Positions 12,101 through 20,597 are shown, counted from the stretch's first letter. The stretch: DNA of 64,000 nucleotides from Labilibacter marinus (GCF_001659685.2 NZ_LXYE02000060.1:1-64000), one strand, 5' to 3'. A program made the numbers and translations. Notes: generated by a model not told the origin, from the letters alone.

Positions 12101-13677
12101 GAACAGCACCTTATAATTATTTATGGAGTACAGGCAACAATACAAATGCTTTAACGCAGGTGGATGAGGCCAGTTATTGGTTGGAAGTATTGGATAGTCA
12201 TAACTGTTATGCAAAGTTTAATTACGATTTTACTTATCAGAAAACGGCGATGCCATTCGTGGGTAACGATACTTTAATATGTCATTATAATACTTTACCA
12301 ATTGATGCAGGTAATTACAATAAGTTTCAATGGACTTCGGTCAATGGTTTCTCTTCGCGAAAGCAAAATATTGAAGTAACTGAGCCAGATACCTATTGTT
12401 TACAAGTGTCGGATGAGGATGAGTGTATTGGTTTTGATACTTTAAAAGTAGATGTAAGCTATTTAAAAATTGATAGTTCAAGTAGTAAGGATGTTACTTG
12501 TAATAATGATGCAGATGGAAAAGCCGAAATAGTCGTTTCTCCAATGGATTGGAAACACTATGTAAATTGGTCCAATGGAGCCAATACTTATGCTATTGAT
12601 AGAATTGGTGGTGGAGATTATAGCGTGAGGGTTTTTGATGATTATGGTTGTGAGGATACGGAGCACTTTAGTATTTATGAACCAGAGCCTTTAAGTGTTT
12701 CTAATACAACACTTGTTCCGCTGTGTTTTGGGGTTCCTAATGGCGAAATTAAAGTAGAGGCTGAAGGGGGAAGAACTCCTTATCAATATCAATGGTTACA
12801 TGGCGATGATGATGATAAAATTAATAGACTAGATACTGGAATATACGTGTTGGATGTTTACGACAAAATGAATTGTCATATCCGTAAGCAGTATCTCTTA
12901 CCTTACGAAACAACTATCTACCCTCAGCTTGGCGAAGATAAAATTGTATGTATAGGTAACGATGTACGTTTATATCCGGGAAAATATGAAAATTACAAAT
13001 GGAGTAATTCCTTGGGTAATGCTGCCACAGATACAGCATGGGTGGTGAGTGATAAAGCAGAATACTATGTAGAAGTTACCGATGAGGATAATTGTGTTGG
13101 ACGAGATACCGCATGGGTTGATACCAGAGATACAGATTTAACTGCTGAGTTCCTGATGGCTAGTAGTGTTCCAGTAGGAGATACCTTAATTATTATTGAG
13201 GTGAGCCAGCCTAAGCCGCAAAGCTTTGAATGGTATTTTAGTGGTAAACATCGCATAGTAGAAAAATCTAACTTTTTGTGTAAGGTGATATTTGAGGAAG
13301 AAGGTAATTACGAGGCCATCCTTAATGCACAAAGTGATAACTGTATGGCGCAGGCACGCAAAACTATTCTGGTAACGCCAAAAGCTAATCGTGAGCTAGG
13401 TGACGAAGAAGAGCAAGTTGTTCAACAAAATATAATATCGCTGGTGGCCTCACCAAATCCAAGCTCGGGTTATTTTAATGCAAAGTTAAAACTGAGCGAA
13501 GCCATAGATGCTACTTATTATTTGGTTCGCATTGAAAACGGACAAATAATTGAAAAAAGAAAAGTAAACGGACTAGATACCTATAACGAGGACTTTAATA
13601 TAAATTCGCCGGGTATTTATGCAGTTTTTGTTGAAGTAGGAGATGAAAGGCAAGTGGTTAAAGTTATTGTAGAATAA
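6106..13677 (+). CDS. SprB-repeat surface adhesin with T9SS sorting domain (2523 aa)
   Basis: The signal peptide covers residues 1-31 and ends IANAQ. From about residue 255 the protein is a chain of roughly 20 SprB-type modules, each with a pattern close to C-x4-(D/N)G-x-I, then GG-x3-Y, then aG-Y-x-V, then D-x-x-GC. Well-preserved ones include those starting ATCSSLSDGTI, SSCLEGTDGAI and PLCFGVPNGEI. A PKD-like region follows near 2310-2410. The last 80 residues (SPNPSSGYFNA ... VVKVIVE) are a type A T9SS C-terminal sorting domain. SprB proteins are cell-surface adhesins moved by the gliding machinery in Flavobacterium; here an adhesin or carrier role is inferred. It overlaps the upstream gene by 11 bp. 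Confidence 0.93.
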   Translation: MNCKFNNLRVTLVRVIIVVCLLFFIKIANAQDPVKYYVKFHYEFYGLDLSKYTVNPISFSGPGNLTWHHSNHTDIGSDYVLGNESIVMESLPSNISYSYNVFDNNSFSHIEKNDPSQGDDSWILCDNAYLSGDGFLEVSYKPIFNGIIINDRIACGDNPIKIILGQTSNQLCGVDIEVTNITRIDHSVIIENCTVHDDGGYKVAYINANKLPDNTWLNTELEISVKNPEGAGEDCNVINGIYFLPEPSFSISNTTPPTCYNTKDDQITISNLQVSNVPGRVLRLDITKLSNEPVSGCPNTEYTVDEYPDSTFYWSGQTTIPITITNSEITIPTQLGVGAFAVKAFYYDGSNSSLCPVIKTDYFHKEELKLSMDAPTEYSTSDGTNKSYQIPKYNNTITISGAISGNQGSTELFYKKNGGAQQGAIFNNTEFDQGSYEFYVTDNAGCKSKPINLSFVKPEEVKATVTPYNPDCHENNTSTPAKKLGKITVKVTEGGIPNFSATLSCSSPVYSSTQSFGLNSEQEFSDLEPGTYNLQIIDEGGKIVHSQNNINISRTELVLGLDSYTNATCSSLSDGTITVQASGGIGSYTYMINSVQGVANNNLRGGATYTCTVSDDNGCIDDLTQHISEPSVLSVALRSKEPSSCSAAYNGSISYTVNGGWDAESTFTVSYTSGPTIFTAADVDSNGRNITINNLKNGSYVVNIVNAAGCSISYPFDIDVSSTPISVAIDDVIKPLCTHTVDGENNSGEIKFLVSNAQLDGGGLLKLSIDGGEFADFNPTVYKEGLSGTKRYNFTLKDYVGCEASINNYQIGVAPNQLAFQTGYPTSNNSSCLEGTDGAINVELVGGKKTGGSDTEKYFYSINNSDYTENSNSSVTYSVQRTDTYTIKVKDEAGCFITTDILVDYNSNPLEAFILTMEEEHCDASNDGVIDVSGLPTSWDGNLNYDLVGHPNIYNWQNNTSGKFEDLNKGVYTVKVSHNVNGCSHEDDITVGSNNLVPTITAITDTKLACESANNGEISLSINTASYPTSTFPIFNFLDQSDNNVNTLKEDNGLSRVYNQLDNQNYEVLIEDEFGCSANIPIVVELNPNSIKPATTDPFLNMEASCIAAQNAKIRLKAEDGVAFTGGEYMYHLIEGIDTVKIHGVDALFANLPVGNHYKLEAMDAEGCRTILSEDVVTTVDTDSLNISAITDVIHPNCHNAATGSITPVLVPNIEPSKDSLDYMYSITSTDFAVNDQIFERGNLIVSSLPHGTYNLSVKSSDGCSAIYPGIVLNNPDTFKILDSKYNYIRAKDESTGKYSITVEKGNQKYNYQWLNDKGDVLVDSMFAYSNMFDTTFVIKNQPAGTYTFKLQDTAQCNYYGEWFTETLTIKEPVNALGIQNDVVTDVSCNKLEDGAIYVDGFGGWGDADDYKYSLDTIKNGWLPYHSFINKIAGDYTIFVKDTAQVVYQEIFTIDQPDTLNIFIDDSFKASCPNYIDGWVQASVSNDVKYTDFLNYFILDAENDTVVKTDSKGDTYFFNHLRKGAYQLFVKDNNACVASKPFSIEEPDTAKIALNNNYIIKKGDDTGWINGSVIKGNEFFDYRWLSKGDINPIIEGQTNSALLIEKLVTGDYILEVRDTAGCVYEDEEWMRREISIVEPDLALSFDTTQLIAPTCNGLSDADFKIQGKGGWGDYIYVLNEDTVVDGVFTGLTAGDYQLTVMDSVDVKHEQNITITEPDVLVASIRDTKDIDCYEGNDGHITLNILGGNADYKVSVDETNWFLGDSVPDLTAGLYDVFVKDKLGCETQQNNITLTQESELVQTFNDIIKSRCSKDVGEIKSAYTGGVLPYAYTWQKDTVFADNSTQILDLDYSTPNINQLYSSRYFLEVRDAYNCPYHFEFLLGDITNLSIDSIQVKDVDCYAYADGQAKAFVSLGNPRNEEPKYNYSWAKEVPVSENDSAWAMETGVYSLLVRDTLGCAVTKEFTIGTPDDLNYKVDKIVQPLCLGGEKGALDVVATGGTAPYNYLWSTGNNTNALTQVDEASYWLEVLDSHNCYAKFNYDFTYQKTAMPFVGNDTLICHYNTLPIDAGNYNKFQWTSVNGFSSRKQNIEVTEPDTYCLQVSDEDECIGFDTLKVDVSYLKIDSSSSKDVTCNNDADGKAEIVVSPMDWKHYVNWSNGANTYAIDRIGGGDYSVRVFDDYGCEDTEHFSIYEPEPLSVSNTTLVPLCFGVPNGEIKVEAEGGRTPYQYQWLHGDDDDKINRLDTGIYVLDVYDKMNCHIRKQYLLPYETTIYPQLGEDKIVCIGNDVRLYPGKYENYKWSNSLGNAATDTAWVVSDKAEYYVEVTDEDNCVGRDTAWVDTRDTDLTAEFLMASSVPVGDTLIIIEVSQPKPQSFEWYFSGKHRIVEKSNFLCKVIFEEEGNYEAILNAQSDNCMAQARKTILVTPKANRELGDEEEQVVQQNIISLVASPNPSSGYFNAKLKLSEAIDATYYLVRIENGQIIEKRKVNGLDTYNEDFNINSPGIYAVFVEVGDERQVVKVIVE

Positions 13678-13679
13678 GT

Positions 13680-13712
13680 TAGGAACGGTGAACAATTATC
13701 CGTTTCTAAAAA
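13680..13712 (+). other. Intra-operon hairpin
   Basis: TAGGAACGG and CCGTTTCTA form an imperfect stem in the 88-bp gap between the SprB-repeat gene and the zincin gene. An A-run rather than a T-run follows, so it may act in mRNA processing or attenuation rather than as a full terminator. Confidence 0.35.
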
Positions 13713-13765
13713 CCTTATTCAGTTAGTAATAACCATTGACCAATAACTAATGACCAAATAGAAGC

Positions 13766-16700
13766 ATGAAGAAACTAATCATACTATTTACATTACTTGT
13801 AATAACGCTAGGAGCATGGTCGCAGGCGGTGTACCCTGTGCGTACCTATACGGTACTTACACCCCCTATGCCGTATACTTTAAGTGGTTTTGCCAGTGAG
13901 CCTGGACGAATGCAGTTAAACATTAATGTTGATGATGTTTCGCTGGAGCGGTATCCTGTTTATTTTAGATTGGTTATAAAAGGGAATGGTATAAAACTGC
14001 ATACCAAACCCAATATGTATCAAGATCCATTTTATTTAGATGGAGGAATGCACGAGGTAATAACCGGTTTGGATTTAGAGCCACTGTTTAATCCTAAAAA
14101 TTTAATATTTGAAGGCTATAGCTTGCGCGAATATGAGCGAAGCGGTCGTTTACCCGAAGGCGTTTATCAGGTGAGTGTAGAGCTGTGGGATTATTTTCAT
14201 AAGATAAATATATCGCAGGTTATGCCAGGTGTAGCCGTTATGTATTTAACCCGAGCGCCACGCCTTACATTTCCACAAGACAAGGATGAGATAGATATAT
14301 TGAGTAATCCTAATCTTCGTTTTTCGTGGATGGGCAGCATGCCTAATGATCCTACTGCCGATCCGGTGTATCGATTTAATCTTTACGAAATTCGTCCGGA
14401 AGGTAGAAACCCTTACGAAGTAGTGCGAGTTTCTCCCCCTATCTTTACTTTAGATACCAAGCAATCAAGCCTGATTTATGATATGGGTATGCCTCCTTTG
14501 GAGGAAGGAATGAGTTATGCTTGGCAAATACAGTCGGTAGATTTGGAAGGAAAGGCTAAGTTCCAGAATGATGGTTTTTCTGAAGTATATAGTTTTAGAT
14601 ACGGTAAAGCTTGCGAAACACCTGAAATACAAATAACCAAGGTAACCACCTCCGATGTACAACTTAAGTTTAGTTCGGATATTAATATTCAGTTATATCG
14701 TATTTTTTACAAAACGACTGATGAGGATGATTGGCAAAGCATAGAAACAGATGTTCCTAATTATACCTTAAGCGGATTACAAGAAAATACAGGTTACGAA
14801 ATTAAAGTAAGCGCTCTTTGTGGCGAGGAAGAAAGCGACGAAAGCAGTATTGTGCGTTGCAAAACCAACCTGGATGTTGACTATACCTGTGGTAAAATAC
14901 CCGATAATTTTGATATTAGCAATACTGAGCCATTGCCAGCACTGCGTAAGTTTGACTTTTTTAAAGCCGCAGACTTTAGTATACAGGCCAGTGAAGTAAC
15001 TGGCGAAAATGGTCGTTTTTCTGGTTCCGGCTTTGCATTGGTTCCGTACTTAAGCTTTGTGAAATTTGCGGTAGAATTTGAGAATATATTTATCAATGCC
15101 GATCGTCGTATGACCGAAGGTTCGGTGCAGTTTGTATATGATGAGGCCAATGGTTTAGTACTTGCCCTGGATAAGCTAGGTAAAGGTGGAGATAATGAAG
15201 ATGATATTTCTGTTGAAGATGTATTGGGAGATGCTACCGATGATCAGATAATTGTGGAAACCGAAATAACCAATGTAACGGTAAACGGAAATACAGTTAC
15301 GGTAACCACCAAAGATGGTAAAACAGAAAAAGTAACTGTTGAAGAAGGACAAACGGTTGGAGTAGGTTCTAAAACTGGAAGCCCGGTGTATGTGGTTGAC
15401 ACAGGCAGCGGACAAGTGTATACTGCACCCAATCCTTCTACTAACGGTGCAAAGAGTAGCAGTGTGGCTACGCCTAGCCAAACAGGCGAATACGGTATAA
15501 GTGCCATATTTAAGCCTGCCGCAAATCAATTGTTTGGTTTTGACGCAGTGCCTAAAGACAGTAATAGAAAGCCTGATTCTTATTTTAATATAAACAAGAG
15601 CGGCGATAAAATTGCCTGGAAATCATTAGCTAGCGGACGTGCTGAATACCTAGAGGTTGAAATTAAAGGCAAGGCTAACGATACCGTACGTTATATACGC
15701 AGCAGTGGTATGTTGGCTCCCTATAGCAAAAACAAAGCAGGCGATCAGCTTTTACTTACAGGTATGAGCGAAGGTGAAGAGGAGATATTAACGGCTGCCT
15801 CTGTTAAAAAGGAAAGTATAAACGATTCTACCACCAACGAAATACTCACCGAAGTAGGTGCCATTGGTTTGGTAAGTTACGCGCCAATACATAAAGAGGT
15901 GGTATTAGTGCCATTAAATAATGCCCAATGCCCAACAGGTGTTGCAGGTGTGAAGACAGCCTTAGATAAACTATATGCTCCTGCTATTGTAAGCTGGACG
16001 GTTAGAATTGATAAAAACTTTGATTATGATGGATTAAAAAGCGAAAGCTTTACAACCGAAGGTACAGGTACCAGTAAGTACACCCGCGACATGAACAAGG
16101 TGATAAGGGCATATAAAAAAGCTCGTGGTACCACTAAAAATACCTATTATCTGTTTTTTGTAAAAGAACCACAAACCAAACTGGCTGGTTTTATGCCATT
16201 AACAGGGGAGTATGGTTTTATCTTTAATTTTGGAAACAACACCAACGTATTAGGCCACGAGTTAGCTCATGGAGCTTTTAACTTGCGCCACACCTTCTCT
16301 CCAAAAGCAGATGACCAGTTTACCCAAGGTACCACCCAAAATTTAATGGACTACTCCAATAGCACCGAGCTTTGGAAGTACCAATGGGACTTGATTCATG
16401 ATCCGGAGAAGATTGTATTGGCGCTGTTTCAGGATGAAGAAGAGGGTGCAAGTATAAGTGATGACATTTGTTTTAATATTAATAATTTAACCAATAGTTT
16501 TTTTAATGACATAAGTGAATATATTAATTCAGACATCTTTAACCATGTAGCAAATAACTTTAATTCATATTTGAGTTCAGTAAAAAGTTCCAACGATAAT
16601 ATTACCTTGATTAGTTATCCAGATTGGTCAATAAGAGGTGGTTCTTACAATTCCACTAATCAGACTTTTTTATCTAATACAATATTTGGTAAAATTGAAC

Positions 16701-17788
16701 AAAATAACATGCCTATCAATTTAAATACAAATGGAGTATATATAGCTGAACATACTATTGAAGAAATTCCTTACAATACTGCAATATATTGCACTAGAAG
16801 TCCCATAGATATAACTAAATTTCATATTGATAAAATCTGTGAACTATTGGAACATGAATATATAAGAGTTTCATATAGAGCACCTCATTCATATATTGCG
16901 TTTTTAAATAGTAGTAAACAGCCTGAGGTTATAATTCAAATACTTAACTGTAGTCTGGATGGTTTAAAAGTATGGACAACTTATTTAGGGTTATTTGGCG
17001 AAATGTCAGAATTAGATTATTGGAATGAATTCTTTGATGAAATTGGAGGAGGAAATAATGCTGTAATTGATAATATATTCGAAAAAGATAATCTTACAGC
17101 AAGCGAGATAAGTCAAGTAAGAGAACTTATTGAAGGGATTGAAGATATCATAGTGAAAAAAGATTATTACATTCAATTACAAAAGAAAGTGCCATATTAT
17201 AGTCAAAGAGATAATGAGACTTCTCCTAATGTTACATGTAATGTAACATCTTTAGCAGGAGCATTAACTGTTTTAGGCTTAAATAGACCCTGTATGAATT
17301 GCGATGAAGATTGTAATTCTGAAGAAACAATAGCTGATTACTTATACTGTATTGGGGAATCAATTTTAATACCTTTTGAAAGAACAAATTACGTACATTG
17401 GCAAGAGATTGCAGAACAGTTTGGAGTTACAGAATCAGAAAGAATGGATATTTGGAACAATACAAATACTTTAAGAACAACTATTAAAGGCAAACTTGAA
17501 AGTGGTTGTGGAGTATTATTATCTGCATTTCACCCAACAGGGGGGCACATTGTTCGTTTATTAGATATAACAGATGAAGGGTTGATTGTTGATGATCCAT
17601 ACGGGGAGCTTGAAGATGGAGCTGAAAGGGAGGTTAGTGGAGGTAACTATAATACCAATACAAAAAATAGTAATGAAAATGCAGGTTCTGAAAATCTATG
17701 GTTATGGACTGATATAACAGGAGAACATAATGACAGTCCTCAATCTGAGACTTATTGGATAAAATATGTAGTAACTTTTTGTAATTAA
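13766..17788 (+). CDS. Exported polymorphic-toxin-like protein: FN3, zincin and C39-like tip
   Basis: 1340 residues. The signal peptide is residues 1-20 (ends AWSQA). A beta-rich N-terminal region is followed by a fibronectin type III domain at about 285-368. A metallopeptidase-like motif HELAHGAFNLRH is at about 831-842, followed by NLMDYS, as in zincin pre-toxin domains. Residues about 1140-1335 are C39-like papain-fold: VPYYSQRD, the Cys of TCNVTSLAG near 1158, GGHIVRLL with its His near 1261, and DDPYG. The DNA becomes markedly more AT-rich from about 16440, exactly where the tip region begins, suggesting the tip was exchanged. No own T9SS tail is visible. A cysteine-peptidase toxin tip is the favoured reading; a surface protease is the alternative. 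Confidence 0.8.
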   Translation: MKKLIILFTLLVITLGAWSQAVYPVRTYTVLTPPMPYTLSGFASEPGRMQLNINVDDVSLERYPVYFRLVIKGNGIKLHTKPNMYQDPFYLDGGMHEVITGLDLEPLFNPKNLIFEGYSLREYERSGRLPEGVYQVSVELWDYFHKINISQVMPGVAVMYLTRAPRLTFPQDKDEIDILSNPNLRFSWMGSMPNDPTADPVYRFNLYEIRPEGRNPYEVVRVSPPIFTLDTKQSSLIYDMGMPPLEEGMSYAWQIQSVDLEGKAKFQNDGFSEVYSFRYGKACETPEIQITKVTTSDVQLKFSSDINIQLYRIFYKTTDEDDWQSIETDVPNYTLSGLQENTGYEIKVSALCGEEESDESSIVRCKTNLDVDYTCGKIPDNFDISNTEPLPALRKFDFFKAADFSIQASEVTGENGRFSGSGFALVPYLSFVKFAVEFENIFINADRRMTEGSVQFVYDEANGLVLALDKLGKGGDNEDDISVEDVLGDATDDQIIVETEITNVTVNGNTVTVTTKDGKTEKVTVEEGQTVGVGSKTGSPVYVVDTGSGQVYTAPNPSTNGAKSSSVATPSQTGEYGISAIFKPAANQLFGFDAVPKDSNRKPDSYFNINKSGDKIAWKSLASGRAEYLEVEIKGKANDTVRYIRSSGMLAPYSKNKAGDQLLLTGMSEGEEEILTAASVKKESINDSTTNEILTEVGAIGLVSYAPIHKEVVLVPLNNAQCPTGVAGVKTALDKLYAPAIVSWTVRIDKNFDYDGLKSESFTTEGTGTSKYTRDMNKVIRAYKKARGTTKNTYYLFFVKEPQTKLAGFMPLTGEYGFIFNFGNNTNVLGHELAHGAFNLRHTFSPKADDQFTQGTTQNLMDYSNSTELWKYQWDLIHDPEKIVLALFQDEEEGASISDDICFNINNLTNSFFNDISEYINSDIFNHVANNFNSYLSSVKSSNDNITLISYPDWSIRGGSYNSTNQTFLSNTIFGKIEQNNMPINLNTNGVYIAEHTIEEIPYNTAIYCTRSPIDITKFHIDKICELLEHEYIRVSYRAPHSYIAFLNSSKQPEVIIQILNCSLDGLKVWTTYLGLFGEMSELDYWNEFFDEIGGGNNAVIDNIFEKDNLTASEISQVRELIEGIEDIIVKKDYYIQLQKKVPYYSQRDNETSPNVTCNVTSLAGALTVLGLNRPCMNCDEDCNSEETIADYLYCIGESILIPFERTNYVHWQEIAEQFGVTESERMDIWNNTNTLRTTIKGKLESGCGVLLSAFHPTGGHIVRLLDITDEGLIVDDPYGELEDGAEREVSGGNYNTNTKNSNENAGSENLWLWTDITGEHNDSPQSETYWIKYVVTFCN

Positions 17789-17799
17789 TATTGAGAACT

Positions 17800-18453
17800 A
17801 TGAATAAATTTAAATTATTGCTATTATCTTTTATATGCATTCAAATTAGTGCTTTTTGTCAAATTCATGACATTAAAAATATTGAATTGCCTCTGGAAAT
17901 TAATGTATTTTCAGATTTAGCGTCTACAAATAATTATACTTTAAAAGAATATAATCAAACCGTAAACATAGGTAAAGGTTATATAGATAGTAAAGGTAAG
18001 TTTCATAAAGCTACTGGAATATATTCAACAAAAGAGGTAGTTAGAATGCATGAAAAATTAATTAATGGTAAATATGAACACTATCATTCAACAGATAGTG
18101 TTAAAGTAGGTTTTATAGGACAAGTTAAATTGAGTAATTGTTATGATTGTATTTTGGTAAAAATAGAAGATATACCTAATGAATACCAGAAGTCATACTT
18201 TTATAAGCTATTAAGCTTTAATAAAAATAAGGAGCACCTTTCAACTATCAAAGTTTTTGAATTAATTGATGATGCTTCAACGAAGGATTGGATGGAAGAA
18301 AAACCTCTCCCTAACGTTACTTCAAAGATTATGCAAGACGGTTCTATTATTATAAAATGGGACGAAGGATACAATGAATATTATATCCAACATGTAAAGC
18401 TCAATGCAGAAGGAATGTTTATTGTTGAAAGACTTGAGGAAGTAGTGAAGTAA
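17800..18453 (+). CDS. Exported protein, candidate immunity partner
   Basis: 217 residues with signal peptide MNKFKLLLLSFICIQISAFCQ. The ATG at 17800 is preferred to the TTG at 17791 because the signal peptide begins there. It starts 11 bp after the toxin-like gene and shares its low-GC composition, which fits a toxin/immunity pair in which a periplasmic immunity protein neutralises the C39-like tip. The sequence matches no family I recognise. It ends directly against a REP palindrome. Confidence 0.6.
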   Translation: MNKFKLLLLSFICIQISAFCQIHDIKNIELPLEINVFSDLASTNNYTLKEYNQTVNIGKGYIDSKGKFHKATGIYSTKEVVRMHEKLINGKYEHYHSTDSVKVGFIGQVKLSNCYDCILVKIEDIPNEYQKSYFYKLLSFNKNKEHLSTIKVFELIDDASTKDWMEEKPLPNVTSKIMQDGSIIIKWDEGYNEYYIQHVKLNAEGMFIVERLEEVVK

Positions 18454-18478
18454 CACCTTCGCTCATTATAACCGTCCA

Positions 18479-18511
18479 ACTCACGCGGATTTAGCTTTTG
18501 CGTAATCCGTG
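18479..18511 (-). repeat. REP-like palindrome 2
   Basis: Reverse-orientation copy of the REP core: GCGGATTTAGC, a short loop and GTAATCCGTG. It starts 25 bp after the preceding stop codon and precedes a RAYT fragment. Confidence 0.8.
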
Positions 18512-18531
18512 TAATAAGCGATATATTACGG

Positions 18532-18864
18532 AATTTTAAAAAGCATACCAGCAAGCAAATAGTAAAGCAGATACAAGAAGAGGCAGAAAGTAGACGAGAG
18601 TGGATATTACCCTTAATGCAAAAGTACTGTGCGCATTTAAAACGTAAGCAAGCATTCAAACTATGGCAAAATGGTAATCATGCCGAAATAATTTACAGCA
18701 ATAGTTTCTTCTATCAGAAATTAGATTACATCCATAATAACCCAGTATTAGATATGACTGTAGCAGAACCCGAAGACTATATATATTCTTCAGCCCGTAA
18801 CTATGCACAGCTACCTTACTTAATTGATATAATAAAAGAGACTCAAGGTTGGGTAACTATTTAA
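18532..18864 (+). pseudogene. RAYT transposase, C-terminal fragment
   Basis: The reading frame from 18532 encodes the C-terminal half of a REP-associated tyrosine transposase (Y1/IS200-like): NFKKHTSKQIVK, ESRREWILPLMQK, the strongly conserved LDYIHNNPV, and PEDYIYSSARNY. The catalytic HxH and upstream part are missing, so it is a remnant. The family is known to act on REP palindromes, and a REP sits on each side here. A shorter second copy of the same fragment lies at 20868-21045. Confidence 0.85.
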
Positions 18865-18945
18865 TAAGTAATCGGATTGCAAATCCTTGCCCTATTATTT
18901 CAAAAGCAAGTATATTTAGGCCGTAGCTAATTAAAAGAAAAGTTT

Positions 18946-18977
18946 CACGGATTACGCTGCGCTAAATCCGCGCGAGC
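18946..18977 (+). repeat. REP-like palindrome 3
   Basis: Forward copy of the REP core (CACGGATTACGCTGCG, then CTAAATCCGCGCGAGC), followed by a G-rich run at about 18978-18990. Confidence 0.85.
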
Positions 18978-18990
18978 GGGGGGGGCTGGG

Positions 18991-19503
18991 GATGCTATAA
19001 GATGTAGTGATAATAAAGTAAAACCACACGAGAGGACTCGTGCGGCAGCCGGGGGTAGACTAGTTAACTCTATCAATGGCAAATCTTACGAATCTTATTC
19101 TGATGTTTATGTAAAGATTGGCAATAGAGTAGTCGAAATAGAAACTAAAGCTGGGATGGAATTCTTCACCAATGTGGCAGGATCGAGTTCTAACTTTGCT
19201 AAGCAAAGCTTTAACTCATTGAAAAACATTGGCGGCATTGAGAATTACAAAGTATTCCTAAATGATGTTGTAAGAAATGGACTAGATAATACCACAGACA
19301 AACTAAAAGTAATTCAAGCTTGGAAAAACTTTGAAGGTGGGGCATTGTTAAAGGATGCACAGATAAGAAATCGCTTTACCGAATTTGCCAAAACCAAACT
19401 TAATAACCCAACCTTGGAGATTTTCGATGACATACAACTTGAATCGTTCCTAAATTCCAATGACGATTGGTTTGTTGAAATTTTTAAGAATAACTTAAAC
19501 TAA
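18991..19503 (+). pseudogene. Orphan toxin-tip fragment, PD-(D/E)XK-like
   Basis: An open frame with no start near its conserved part reads RLVNSINGKSYES, then SYSDVYVKIGNRVVEIETKAG, then MEFFTNVAGSS to a stop at 19501. The D ... E-x-K spacing (Asp of YSDVY and EIETK) resembles a restriction-endonuclease-fold nuclease core. The first Met (19156) lies after this core, so the piece is best read as a displaced C-terminal tip of a polymorphic toxin rather than a complete gene. It abuts a REP on its 5' side. A small hairpin (CACGAG / CTCGTG, 19027-19042) marks the junction. The next gene starts 3 bp later. Confidence 0.5.
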
Positions 19504-19506
19504 GTC

Positions 19507-20529
19507 ATGAATTTAATAAATAAGTATGAAGGAGTAGGGTCTATATGGAATACTCCTGATGGTATTTATGCTAAGAAATACAATAATGGTTTATATAAAA
19601 TCGTAGATTATGTATTAATCTCGGTGATAAAAGAAGAGATTGATTCTTTTAGAATTTTTGATGGGAAGCTAGTTTATAAACTAGTTAATAGTAGATCGAA
19701 ATTATTTTCTTTGGAAGAAAATAATATAACTGAGATTGTGTCTGATGATGACAAAGTCTTTAATATTTCTTCAGGTGTTCTAATTGAATCTAATCTTCCG
19801 GTTATTTATTACAAAAAAAATGATTTCATGCCAAGTGGGATGTATTTAGTCGGATCTAACCTTAAACTTGAAAAAGTAGCAATTTCTAATGTTTACTCTG
19901 TCCAAGTTGGACAATACTATTTTAATAAATCCAATAAAGAAGTTTTTTCATATAAAGAAGACCACGTAGTAAAATTTAGAATTGACATTAGCAATTATGG
20001 TCGTATTATCAAAAAACACAGAGATACCGGTGAAGTCTTATCAGATACGCCTAATGAGATAGATGGGGAATTATTTAGCTATAAAGGATTGCTATATGTT
20101 CCATTGAAAGGAGGCCAACTTTTAGCTTTAAATGCTATAGATGGTAAAAAAGCCTGGATTTGGGAACATGATCGTTTAGGAGCCTATGGCATAGTTGGAG
20201 ATAAAATCTACAAACAGGACGGAAAAGAAATTTTTGAGATCAATGCACTTAATGGTAATCTGATTAGAAGTAAAAGGTTTTCAGAAGAATGTGCATTAGA
20301 GGGTTTTCATACTTCAGGTCCTATTTGGGTTTATCAAGATATAATAGTTGTTGCAGATGTGTTAAGTGGTAAAATATGCATGCTAGATAGAACAAGTCTC
20401 AAAGTCCTTGAATTTTTTACGATCAACCAGAAACTACCTTTTAGTAACAACTCAATTGTTTGGCATAATAATCAATTACATATTTTGGATTTAGAAAATA
20501 CCCTCCACATCTTCGAGAAAGAAACCTAA
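19507..20529 (+). CDS. Beta-propeller-like cytosolic protein, candidate immunity protein
   Basis: 340 residues, no signal peptide. It has repeated strands with PQQ/WD-like texture, for example LLALNAIDGKKAWIWEHD, IFEINALNGNLIRS and ICMLDRTSLKVLEFF. PQQ-like propellers often carry the pattern ALd-x-x-tG-x-x-W seen here. It starts three bases after the orphan nuclease-like tip, as immunity genes do in toxin cassettes. The alternative is an unrelated PQQ-repeat protein. The immunity role is inferred from position. Confidence 0.6.
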   Translation: MNLINKYEGVGSIWNTPDGIYAKKYNNGLYKIVDYVLISVIKEEIDSFRIFDGKLVYKLVNSRSKLFSLEENNITEIVSDDDKVFNISSGVLIESNLPVIYYKKNDFMPSGMYLVGSNLKLEKVAISNVYSVQVGQYYFNKSNKEVFSYKEDHVVKFRIDISNYGRIIKKHRDTGEVLSDTPNEIDGELFSYKGLLYVPLKGGQLLALNAIDGKKAWIWEHDRLGAYGIVGDKIYKQDGKEIFEINALNGNLIRSKRFSEECALEGFHTSGPIWVYQDIIVVADVLSGKICMLDRTSLKVLEFFTINQKLPFSNNSIVWHNNQLHILDLENTLHIFEKET

Positions 20530-20597
20530 CCCATTTTAATTTTCCCATCCAGTAAATCCTTCATGCGTTTTTTTGTAAGCCCCCGTATTCTAAGACT
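20526..20597 (-). pseudogene. Short C-terminal gene remnant
   Basis: On the minus strand a frame reads SLRIRGLTKKRMKDLLDGKI and ends three residues later at 20526, overlapping the end of the + strand gene by four bases. It looks like the basic tail of a real protein, but no start is nearby. Weak support. Confidence 0.2.

Noticed and set aside
6106-13677. DNA tandem repeat array in the giant adhesin gene
   Set aside because: The SprB modules are similar at protein level only; their DNA is diverged, so no nucleotide repeat is annotated.
15176-15529. Minus-strand frames overlapping the zincin gene
   Set aside because: They are shadows of the repetitive Val/Thr-rich coding region on the + strand, with no start context.
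19021-19056. Group II intron 3' end suggested by a CACGAG / CTCGTG hairpin and a G-rich stretch
   Set aside because: No reverse transcriptase, domain V or catalytic AGC triad could be recognised; the hairpin alone is insufficient.
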